This document shows, piece after piece, positions 1-6,172 of a stretch of 7,766 nt of DNA. The stretch is from assembly GCA_026708165.1 (NCBI GenBank), contig JAPOVO010000367.1:6749-14514 (forward strand), written 5' to 3'. The stretch comes from Chloroflexota bacterium (GTDB lineage: Bacteria > Chloroflexota > UBA11872 > VXNJ01). The stretch's first letter is position 1, and every line of letters begins with the position of its first letter. Made by a program: the position numbers and the translations under genes. The notes below the pieces were generated by a model. That model was not told the DNA's origin. It searched no databases and saw only the letters and a list, made by a program, of their open reading frames with translations.

Positions 1-13
1 CCGCCCCATCTAG

Positions 14-538
14 GACCGCGCGCCGTGGCGCTATGAAGTACCCCAGGACTTTATCTATGGAGGCCTGTCGCACAACATCGACATCATGCGGTATCTCAAG
101 GGCGAGATCGCGGAGGTGGCCGCGTTTGGGTCGTACAGCGGCCACGACTCGCGATATCCAGCCGACGTGAACGAAACGTTCGTCGTCAACGCCAAGTTCG
201 AGGATGGAACCCTTGGAAGGATCGCGCTCTCGCCCGGCGTCAGGCCGCCGCTGCCCGGCATGTATATCCAAGTTTTCGGAACGAGCGCATCGTTCGTAAG
301 CGACCGACTCGTCCTGGACAGACTCGACGGCACGCCCGTCATCGATTTTGACTTCGAACCCGAACCATATACCGCGGCGGAGGTCAGGCTCCTGAGGGAG
401 TTCGTGGATTCGATAATCTCCGACGTGCCCCAGCCCCTCGACGAATTCGACGGCGCGCGCATTTCGGCCGTGGGGGACGCCATAACGGCATCTATCCGGG
501 CAGGAGGCGCTCCGCAGAAAGTCAGGCTTGAGTTCTGA
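14..538 (+). CDS. Gfo/Idh/MocA-family oxidoreductase, C-terminal part (5' end interrupted)
   Basis: This is the C-terminal substrate/oligomerisation half of a Gfo/Idh/MocA dehydrogenase, a family of NAD(P)-dependent enzymes acting mostly on sugars, inositols and related polyols in the cytoplasm. The segment GGLSHNIDIMRYLKGEI matches the family pattern of a glycine pair, then His and Asp of the H-x-x-D helix, then an R-x-L-x-G turn. Alternating beta-strand text follows (FVVNAKFEDGTLGRIALSPG), and the protein ends with the usual helix and KVRLEF strand. The N-terminal Rossmann domain and EKP motif lie outside the window. Family-like sequence continues upstream of the first in-frame ATG (86), and no ATG, GTG or TTG lies in frame between 14 and 85, so 86 is unlikely to be the native start. 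The frame is crossed by TAG at 11-13. The gene may be a pseudogene, or this may be a sequence error at the window edge. The substrate cannot be told. Confidence 0.75.
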   Translation, partial: DRAPWRYEVPQDFIYGGLSHNIDIMRYLKGEIAEVAAFGSYSGHDSRYPADVNETFVVNAKFEDGTLGRIALSPGVRPPLPGMYIQVFGTSASFVSDRLVLDRLDGTPVIDFDFEPEPYTAAEVRLLREFVDSIISDVPQPLDEFDGARISAVGDAITASIRAGGAPQKVRLEF

Positions 539-588
539 CCGAAGGGTTTCGAAGAGTCGGATTGCGGAGCGGCTAAAGACTATCTGAT

Positions 589-1137
589 ATGAGCAAATCC
601 ACCGGCGTCCGGGGCGGCTCGATGATTGAGAGGATGTTGGGCGCCGCCCGGTTGAGTGCAGACACCTACAGGGAGATAGCCAACGACGGCCGCGCCACTG
701 GCCAAGCGCTGGTGGTTGTAGCGCTTGTGTCGAGCGCCGGCGTCGTCGGGGCGAAGCTGGGTGGTGAGGACGTCCACGTGGTGATAGCACTGATCGTCGG
801 GCTGGTTGTCGGAGCCGTGAACTGGTTCATATGGGCGGTGTTCATCTGGCTGTTTGGCATGACGTTATTGAGAACGGAAAACTCCAACGCCGGTTGGGGG
901 CAACTAGTGCGCGCGACGGGATTCGCCCAAATCCCCGGGTTTCTCAGTGTAATCGGTTTCATACCGGACATTACATTCCTCATTCTGGCGGCGACGTTCG
1001 CGTGGACGTTTGCGTGCATGGTGGTCGCCGTCCGGCAGAGTCTGGACTACACGACAACGACGCGCGCGGTGTTCGTAATTCTGCTCGCTTCCATCCCGGT
1101 GGCCGCCGTGAGATTCGTCCTAATCGGCACCGGCTGA
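589..1137 (+). CDS. YIP1-family integral membrane protein
   Basis: A 182-residue hydrophobic protein resembling the bacterial YIP1 domain family, whose members are multi-pass inner-membrane proteins of mostly unknown function. The opening IERMLGAARLSADTYREI and the following ATGQA segment are the conserved amphipathic lead-in of this family as I recall it. Membrane segments are visible at about residues 40-56, 63-77, 79-94, 116-148 (probably two short helices) and 159-179, giving about five spans. The ATG at 589 gives the longest form, but an ATG at 622 starts right at the conserved IERMLGAARL and is equally plausible. Neither start has a convincing Shine-Dalgarno sequence. It lies 50 bases after the dehydrogenase stop on the same strand, so co-transcription is possible. 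No catalytic motif is visible, and role and partners are unknown. Confidence 0.8.
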   Translation: MSKSTGVRGGSMIERMLGAARLSADTYREIANDGRATGQALVVVALVSSAGVVGAKLGGEDVHVVIALIVGLVVGAVNWFIWAVFIWLFGMTLLRTENSNAGWGQLVRATGFAQIPGFLSVIGFIPDITFLILAATFAWTFACMVVAVRQSLDYTTTTRAVFVILLASIPVAAVRFVLIGTG

Positions 1138-1430
1138 CAAGTGGGAACTGGAGGCGACCGGTGGAGCGAAGTGGACTGACGCCCCCGGGAGTGGAGGACT
1201 GTCCCCGTCGGCGCAATGTGAATCTGGGTATGATTTCCGCGGATAAGCGGGGATGGCGCCTTGCCAGCCTGAGTCGCGTTGAGACCGACGGTTCGGCTGG
1301 GGACCATGTATGAGAAAGGATGGTGGTAGACGTGGGATGGCGACGGCCAAAAGTCCCCACTTGGAGCAACCGTCCTTTACAAAGACGTCTTCCACGGTCG
1401 GATGACAGAAGAAACGCCGACGCCCACCTG
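1138..1430 (+). other. Gap without a recognisable gene
   Basis: About 290 bases after the YIP1 gene in which I see no convincing protein. Open frames on both strands are arginine/proline-rich and have no family resemblance. A weak hairpin can be drawn around the CCGCGGATAAGCGG segment near 1239-1252, without a T-run, so it is not a convincing terminator. A purine-rich AGAAAGGA at 1313-1320 could serve as a ribosome binding site for a short downstream reading frame starting at GTG 1332. Confidence 0.5.
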
Positions 1431-1526
1431 ATGGAGTGCCCACGCTGCGGCACGCCGATGCCGGACCTGCGGGGCGGGACGCATAGCCGCTGCGGGCGTT
1501 GCGGCTACAAGGACGACTGCTGCTGA
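1431..1526 (+). CDS. Possible 31-residue zinc-ribbon peptide
   Basis: This short frame encodes a peptide with the cysteine spacing CPRCG, 14 residues, CGRCG (Cys3, Cys6, Cys21, Cys24), followed by a Cys-Cys tail and a TGA stop. Paired CxxC knuckles separated by about 14 residues are the hallmark of a zinc ribbon, and such mini-proteins exist in many bacteria. The start is uncertain. ATG 1431 has no clear ribosome binding site, while in-frame ATG 1320 and GTG 1332 lie next to a purine-rich AGAAAGGA, but the 37 residues that would be added look non-conserved. It could also be the surviving zinc ribbon of a longer decayed gene, or chance. No partner is evident; the next item downstream is a broken transporter. 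Confidence 0.4.
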   Translation: MECPRCGTPMPDLRGGTHSRCGRCGYKDDCC

Positions 1527-1575
1527 GCCTGCCGCGAGCTCCGAGATAGTCTTGGCAGCAGGATAGTCACGCGCG

Positions 1576-1928
1576 GTGGATGTAGAGGTCGGCCGTTTAC
1601 CTGTGGTCACTAGAAACAAGCTGCTCCTCATTGCCAACGGCAACCGCCGCCTGTTTCGCAAACAATCGTTTGTGCTGCTATGGACCGGGCAGACGGTCTC
1701 AGTCTTCGGCGATGCGTTCTTCAATTGCTCAGGCTGATTTGGGACGTAGTCGTGGCTTGGATCGGGTGGTGCTCGCATTTGACTGCGGGGCTGTTACTGC
1801 TTCACAGACCGGTGGGCCCGGTCAGCTTGTACGCGGGCCGCTCATTGACTCACAAGACCTCCCGCACGCGCGCAGTGCGCAGCGGACGAGAGGGAGACTG
1901 TCAGGAGTTTCGCCGCGCCGCCTTTTGA
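1576..1928 (+). pseudogene. MFS transporter remnant (N-terminal, frameshifted)
   Basis: From GTG 1576 (or GTG 1603) one frame reads LFRKQSFVLLWTGQTVSVFG then DAFFN. This is the characteristic first transmembrane helix of MFS exporters of the MFS_3/EntS type (typical pattern: LxRNxxFxLLWxGQxxSxxGDxxF). The frame then hits TGA at 1735-1737. Right after FFN, near 1725, the frame shifted by one base continues with LLRLIWDVVVAWIG and later HLTAGLLLLHRPVGPV, which fits the second helix and the following loop of the same family, and ends at TGA 1926-1928. One base therefore appears to have been lost near 1725. Only about 110 of the usual roughly 400 residues remain, and nothing transporter-like follows. 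The 3' end overlaps the opposing lysyl oxidase gene, suggesting that the rest was deleted. MFS assignment of the first part is fairly strong; that of the shifted part is moderate. Confidence 0.6.
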
Positions 1929-3553
1929 GGGAACTGGTCGTTCCCCTCGTCGACTCGGACGGCTATCCCGATCGTTCCGTTGGGGATGTCGAAGGAGCAT
2001 TGGTCTAACGCTTGGCAACCGGCTGTAACAGGTGTATTGAAGAGTGTTCGGAAGGTGAAGGCACTCTCATCTTCGTGGTTCTTAGGCGCGTTCTGCGCTT
2101 CAGCGGTGAGAGGAATCCCGTTCTCGCCGCCGTCACCGTTGGGGCGGATCGCTCTAACCAGGATCGTGACAGTCGCGCGCACCGCCGTTCTCGGAAAGTC
2201 GCTGCCTGCGTCGAAAGCCTCGAACACGAACGAGTCGCTTCCCGCGAATCCGAAATTGGGCGTGTAGTTAACGGTCGAGTCGGAGAATGCCGCCATCTCA
2301 TCCACGTCGAGCGTGCCGTTGCCGGGCCCCTCGACGACGCGAAACCTGAGGGCGCCAGTCACGCCGTACTTTTTGGCGATGAGCGTCACGGAGACGGGGG
2401 AGCCTTGTAGTGTGATCGTCTCCTGATTCCGGGCGGCGTAACCGGGGACCACCAAGACTTCGTCAGTCAGCACGATTCCGTTGTTCGTCTCGTCCGATTC
2501 CCATATCACGTCGTCGGGGTCGACTTGGCCGGCCAGTCGGTACAGACCGGGTCGGACGTCCGAAACGTCCACCCACTGAAAGGCCATCCCGCGATCGTAG
2601 ATGTCCATCACCCCTGCTGAGATTCCCATATTCAGTTCGGTCGCGTCAGGTTGTTCGGAGCGGCAGTTATCGAAATACGCAACGCTGCTTGGTTCCGTAG
2701 CAGTAGGGATCACGAAACTATCCTGGAGACAGAAACCGACCTTGGGCGCCGTCTGGATACGAGTCTGGCCGAATTCATCCCACAGCGAGTATTCGGCCAG
2801 TTTCATCAGGTGAAAGTGCAAGTGCCCGTCGGCTGTCTCGTAGCGAACCGGGGGTTTGGTGAGGTTGACCCATTCGTCATCGGAGGTCAGGGTCCGCTGC
2901 CAGGTGTCGTGGCTCGTGTCGTCAGCCGCGTCCGCCAGCTGAGGGTTGCCGGACACATCCAAGGGGCCGGCCCCAATGTTCTGGACGCTGCTGCGGAAAG
3001 TCATCAGCAGTATCGGCTGCTCGTTCTGGTACACGTTTTGCGAGCCGTCGGCCGGCAGCAGCCGGATCTCGCCGGCGTTGGCTCTATGGAGCCAGACGTC
3101 ATCGGGAGGCGTACTGACAAGATCGGGTAGACGGGTTGAGTGACTCACGACGTGCCGTCGAATGTCGACAGTTGCGCTGGTGAGCGTCATTCGCTTACCG
3201 CCGTGGTCGATGTAAGTAACGCGGACCTTGTATCCGTCGAAACCGTCGGGCAGGCTAGCCTTGTAATGCTGCCCGGTCGCCTCAGAAATGAGTGATTCGA
3301 TCCCGTTGCGCACTCCGAACCACTGGTACTCGAAGGCCGCTCCGCGCGGGCCATGGCCGTCGGAAATGCCGTCAGTTACGGCATGAAGGAGCGTCGGGCG
3401 TCCGACGAGGCCAGCAACGCCGGGTTGCCTGGCCGGTTCACCGTTCGGCGGATCATCTGCCCGGGAAATCTCAGGAGTCGCCGCACTGATGAGCTGCGCC
3501 AGGAGTACAAGGCCCGCCAGCGTCAGCGCCCTGACGATGGGCCGAAGCGTCAT
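1901..3553 (-). CDS. Secreted lysyl-oxidase-domain protein with Ig-like and cadherin-like domains, C-terminally shortened
   Basis: A 550-residue exported protein. The start at 3553 puts a clean signal peptide first (MTLRPIVRALTLAGLVLLAQ, cleavage possibly near residue 32); an upstream ATG at 3622 would bury it. Residues about 45-132 form an Ig-like repeat (VGRPTLL, EYQWFG, KVRVTYIDHGGKRMTLTSA). Residues about 143-372 are a lysyl oxidase domain, a copper amine oxidase fold that oxidises primary amines to aldehydes. GHLHFH (His244, 246, 248) aligns with the HQHYH copper ligands of animal LOX; Lys271 in APKVGFCLQD and Tyr319 in GISAGVMDIY align with the residues that cross-link into LTQ; DVSDVRPGLYRL and ESDETNN also match. 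Residues about 379-467 are cadherin/Big-like (VNYTPNFGFAGSDSF). Residues 480-541 begin an FSE-type domain (PLTAEAQNAPKNH, ALDQCSFDIPNGT) that stops abruptly after VRVDEGNDQF, leaving an unrelated nine-residue tail. No good ribosome binding site was seen. The substrate is unknown; it probably acts extracytoplasmically. Confidence 0.85.
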   Translation of the reverse strand: MTLRPIVRALTLAGLVLLAQLISAATPEISRADDPPNGEPARQPGVAGLVGRPTLLHAVTDGISDGHGPRGAAFEYQWFGVRNGIESLISEATGQHYKASLPDGFDGYKVRVTYIDHGGKRMTLTSATVDIRRHVVSHSTRLPDLVSTPPDDVWLHRANAGEIRLLPADGSQNVYQNEQPILLMTFRSSVQNIGAGPLDVSGNPQLADAADDTSHDTWQRTLTSDDEWVNLTKPPVRYETADGHLHFHLMKLAEYSLWDEFGQTRIQTAPKVGFCLQDSFVIPTATEPSSVAYFDNCRSEQPDATELNMGISAGVMDIYDRGMAFQWVDVSDVRPGLYRLAGQVDPDDVIWESDETNNGIVLTDEVLVVPGYAARNQETITLQGSPVSVTLIAKKYGVTGALRFRVVEGPGNGTLDVDEMAAFSDSTVNYTPNFGFAGSDSFVFEAFDAGSDFPRTAVRATVTILVRAIRPNGDGGENGIPLTAEAQNAPKNHEDESAFTFRTLFNTPVTAGCQALDQCSFDIPNGTIGIAVRVDEGNDQFPQKAARRNS

Positions 3554-3814
3554 GTTCCGGCAAGCTGGCTGCAAAGCCTCAATGCTTGCCCCTGACGCTC
3601 TTGCATGAACCTGTTGCAACATCCTTTGCTGGTCCTGTCCGCCTTGAGGATCGAACGGGAAGGGCTAGCATAACTCGCATATGCGCTCAGAAGTCTCGAC
3701 GGGCCGCTTCTTTCAGGATCTGGTTGTCCTGCGTCAGATCAGCCGCACTGATTCGACGGCATCGTCTGCCTAGACTTTGGGATGCGGCCGGATCCGGGGG
3801 CGAAACGTGGAGAG

Positions 3815-3821
3815 AAGGAGG
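3815..3821 (+). promoter_or_regulatory. Strong ribosome binding site that fixes a TTG start
   Basis: AAGGAGG is a near-perfect Shine-Dalgarno sequence. It lies six bases before TTG 3828, from which the FAD protein begins AEKQTDILIVGGG, the normal short lead-in to a Rossmann strand. The upstream in-frame ATG (3777) and GTG (3807) would add an arginine-rich tail and place this site inside the gene or too close to the start. Confidence 0.7.
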
Positions 3822-3827
3822 GAGTCG

Positions 3828-5417
3828 TTGGCGGAGAAGCAAACCGACATTCTGATCGTGGGGGGAGGGGTGGGGGGTTGCGCCGCGGCGATGGCCGCGA
3901 CGTCGCTTGGGAATCGCGTGGTGATGACAGAGGAAACGAGCTGGATCGGAGGGCAGCTCACGAGCCAGGCGGTCCCTCCGGATGAGCATCGATGGATCGA
4001 GCACTTCGGCTGCACGCGACGGTACAGAGCCTATCGGGACGGTGTGCGCCGCTATTACCGAGATCACTATCCGCTTACGGCGGAGGCGCGGGCGATACCG
4101 AACCTGAATCCGGGGATGGGAAGGGTGTCGAGACTGAGCCACGACTTCCGGGTGGGCGTGGCGGTCCTGGAACAAATGCTCGCATTCGAACGAAGCGCCG
4201 GCCGGTTGGAGGTGTTGTTGGGGCGGAAGCCGGTTGCCGTCGATACGGAAGGCGATCAGATAAGAGCCGTCACCGTACGCAATCTCGACACCGGAGATGA
4301 CGAGGTCGTCTGTTTCGACTATGTGATCGACGCCACCGAGCTTGGAGACGTGCTGGCCCTGGCGGGGATGGAGTATGTGTCGGGAGCGGAGTCCCAAGAC
4401 CAAACAGGTGAACCGCACGCTGTTTCGGGTCCCCCTCAACCCGATAACGTGCAGTCCCTGACGTGGTGTTTTCCGCTGGCCTTCGACCCGGACGGTTCGC
4501 ATGTAAGTGACAAGCCGGAGCAGTATGAACGCTGGCGCGACTACGTGCCTGATCTCAAGCCGGCCTGGTCGGGCCGCCTGTTTAGCTGGACGCATCCGCG
4601 AGTGCCGCATCTCAGGCCGTGGACCCGCCGTCTGTTCGGACATGAGACCGACGATCCGGCCACGGCGCTGTGGAACTACCGCCGCATTGTCTACGGAGGC
4701 CATTACCCGGAGTCGATGGCTCCTCACGAGGTGTCAGTGATCAACTGGCCTCAGAATGACTACCTGGAGGGAAACATCATCGACAAGCCCGCGGATGAGG
4801 TCGAACGATACCTGGACGAGGCCCGCCAGCTTTCGTTGAGTTTGCTCTACTGGATGCAGACTGAGGCTCCGCGACCTGACGGCGGCGTTGGCTATCCGGG
4901 TCTGTATCTGCGTCCCGACCTGGCGGGGACCGACGACGGCCTAGCGATGTATCCGTACATTCGAGAGTCGCGGCGTATAAGAGCCGTGTTCACGGTTACC
5001 GAGAACCACGTCGGCACGGAAGCGAGAGAGGGAAGGCCGGCGAAACGATTCGAGGACAGCGTGGGCATCGGCTGCTACCGGATCGACTTGCATCCCAGCA
5101 CCGGCGGAGACAACTACATCGATATCTCGTCATTGCCGTTCCAGATTCCGCTGGGCGCACTTCTCCCTGTCCGCGTACGGAATCTCCTTCCGGCGTGCAA
5201 GAACCTCGGAACAACCCACATCTCCAACGGGTGCTATCGGTTGCATCCGGTGGAGTGGAATATTGGCGAGGCCTCGGGCTTGCTTACGGCGTTTTGCCTG
5301 GGGCGACGCGTGGCTCCACATCAGGTGCGGGAGACCGACGAGCTACTGTCCGATTTCCAAGCTCTGCTGGTCAGGCAGGGAGTGGAGTTGGAATGGCCGA
5401 GCGTGGGGCCGGTGTGA
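3828..5417 (+). CDS. FAD-dependent oxidoreductase (FAD_oxidored family)
   Basis: A 529-residue flavoprotein, read from a TTG start. Residues 7-17 (DILIVGGGVGG) form the GxGxxG dinucleotide-binding turn (Gly12, 14, 17), with acidic residues at the end of the second strand (TEE, about 34-36) to bind the FAD ribose, followed by WIGGQLTSQ, a conserved segment of this family. Later landmarks are YVIDATELGDVLALAG, YPYIRESRRI (residues 375-384), the PLGALLPVRVRNLLPACKN segment and SNGCYRLHPVEWNIGEASG, the C-terminal FAD-contacting region typical of PF12831-type enzymes. The length is normal for the family and the frame is intact. The substrate is unknown: these proteins are common in environmental bacteria, often near carbohydrate or polyol catabolism genes. 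There is no signal peptide, so it is probably cytoplasmic. It stands alone, divergent from the lysyl oxidase gene, with 274 bases between the two starts. No promoter was assigned with confidence in that gap. Confidence 0.88.
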   Translation: MAEKQTDILIVGGGVGGCAAAMAATSLGNRVVMTEETSWIGGQLTSQAVPPDEHRWIEHFGCTRRYRAYRDGVRRYYRDHYPLTAEARAIPNLNPGMGRVSRLSHDFRVGVAVLEQMLAFERSAGRLEVLLGRKPVAVDTEGDQIRAVTVRNLDTGDDEVVCFDYVIDATELGDVLALAGMEYVSGAESQDQTGEPHAVSGPPQPDNVQSLTWCFPLAFDPDGSHVSDKPEQYERWRDYVPDLKPAWSGRLFSWTHPRVPHLRPWTRRLFGHETDDPATALWNYRRIVYGGHYPESMAPHEVSVINWPQNDYLEGNIIDKPADEVERYLDEARQLSLSLLYWMQTEAPRPDGGVGYPGLYLRPDLAGTDDGLAMYPYIRESRRIRAVFTVTENHVGTEAREGRPAKRFEDSVGIGCYRIDLHPSTGGDNYIDISSLPFQIPLGALLPVRVRNLLPACKNLGTTHISNGCYRLHPVEWNIGEASGLLTAFCLGRRVAPHQVRETDELLSDFQALLVRQGVELEWPSVGPV

Positions 5418-5451
5418 GGAGTCGGCTTTAAGCATCGATTCTCGCGCATCT

Positions 5452-5493
5452 CTAGCGATTCGGCACCCACGTGCAAGGTCATCCCGTCGCTAG
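5452..5493. repeat. Inverted repeat in the gap after the FAD oxidoreductase gene
   Basis: CTAGCGA (5452-5458) is repeated inverted as TCGCTAG (5487-5493), giving a seven-base perfect stem, extendable by a T-G pair, around a 28-base loop. There is no T-run after it, so it is not a standard intrinsic terminator; it may be an operator, a weak transcript-end structure or chance. The rest of 5418-5670 shows no gene: open frames on both strands are short and unlike any family I know. Confidence 0.3.
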
Positions 5494-5670
5494 TGGAAGA
5501 CATTCATTGAACTCGGTCTGATCACCTTCGGGAACCTTTGAGTTGATCGGTTGGTCGAGACCGCTTACGCCACTCGATCCGCAGGCTTGGAAAGAACGTC
5601 GATCATCGCCTCACTCCTTCGTTGGACGTTTCCGCGGATGCACGAAGGTTATCGGAGCCGGTACGCAAGG

Positions 5671-5703
5671 TTGACACGCGGCCTTCATAATGTGTAGTGT
5701 GTA
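5671..5703 (+). promoter_or_regulatory. Likely promoter and candidate operator of the XRE gene
   Basis: TTGACA at 5671-5676 is a perfect -35 box. At 16 bases' spacing lies TGTAGT (5693-5698), a four-of-six match to a -10 box; CATAAT (5686-5691) is a better -10 by sequence but has no -35 at the right distance. Overlapping the -10 is a tandem TGTGTA-G-TGTGTA (5691-5696 and 5698-5703) with a seven-base period, a plausible binding site for the regulator encoded immediately downstream. With the first choice of -10, transcription would start about five bases before the ATG, making the message nearly leaderless, which agrees with the lack of a ribosome binding site. Confidence 0.5.
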
Positions 5704-5709
5704 CGAATC

Positions 5710-6063
5710 ATGACACGATTTGGCGAAGTTGCGAGCGTGGCGAGGCGGCGATTGCGTCGGGACGACCGGCGCTTCTCGCTGCGAAAGGTGGCGCGGCGGA
5801 TCGGGATTGAACCCAGCTATCTAAGCAAGATCGAGCGGGGGCAGGTTGCGCCGCCCTCGGAGGCCACGACGGTCCGGCTGGCTGAGGAACTGGGCGAGGA
5901 TCCGGACGTGATGCTGGCGATGGCTGGGAAGGTTTCCGGCGACCTCCAGGAAATCATCCGCAAGCGACCGGTGTTGTTCGCGGAGCTGATTCGGCAACTC
6001 AAGGAGACGCCTGACCACGCGATCCTCCGGATCGTGCGCGAGGTGCGGGATGGGGACTGGTAA
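5710..6063 (+). CDS. XRE-family helix-turn-helix transcriptional regulator
   Basis: A 117-residue DNA-binding protein. Residues about 5-72 are a Cro/CI-type domain: FSLRKVARRIGIEPSYLSKI carries the helix-turn-helix (about residues 22-41), followed by ERGQVAPPSEATTVRLAEEL and DPDVMLAMAGK, which ends the five-helix domain. The remaining 45 residues (DLQEIIRKRPVLFAELIRQL, then AILRIVREVRDGDW) form a helical C-terminal extension that probably serves dimerisation or a partner contact. Such short XRE proteins typically repress their own operon. The start at 5710 fits the domain boundary; no ribosome binding site is visible, consistent with a nearly leaderless transcript. The next gene starts 109 bases downstream on the same strand, and the two look like one unit. 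The partner is not an ImmA/IrrE metallopeptidase, the usual neighbour of XRE proteins in mobile elements, because HExxH is absent. Confidence 0.9.
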   Translation: MTRFGEVASVARRRLRRDDRRFSLRKVARRIGIEPSYLSKIERGQVAPPSEATTVRLAEELGEDPDVMLAMAGKVSGDLQEIIRKRPVLFAELIRQLKETPDHAILRIVREVRDGDW

Positions 6064-6158
6064 CGGACGAGGCGGACTCCCACGATCGCCGAGTAGCAAA
6101 GGCTATTGGCATGGCGGGGGTGTGAGGGATTATGAGGACGATCAGAATGACGAGCGAC

Positions 6159-6165
6159 GGGGAGG
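6159..6165 (+). promoter_or_regulatory. Ribosome binding site selecting ATG 6173
   Basis: GGGGAGG lies seven bases before ATG 6173. The longer in-frame alternative from ATG 6050 would overlap the end of the XRE gene and add 41 low-complexity residues, so this site decides the start. Confidence 0.65.
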
Positions 6166-6172
6166 CGAACGA

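Noticed and set aside
831..1453. Open frames on both strands over the YIP1 3' end and the following gap
   Set aside because: They are Arg/Pro-rich, lack domain motifs, and partly overlap the YIP1 gene in other frames.
3601..3619. TTGCA...TGCAA inverted repeat upstream of the lysyl oxidase gene
   Set aside because: A five-base arm is too short to separate from chance, and no promoter elements could be placed around it.
3687..4727. A 346-codon open frame on the minus strand
   Set aside because: It lies opposite the well-supported FAD oxidoreductase gene, is arginine/proline/histidine-rich and has no family resemblance; it is a shadow frame of GC-rich coding DNA.
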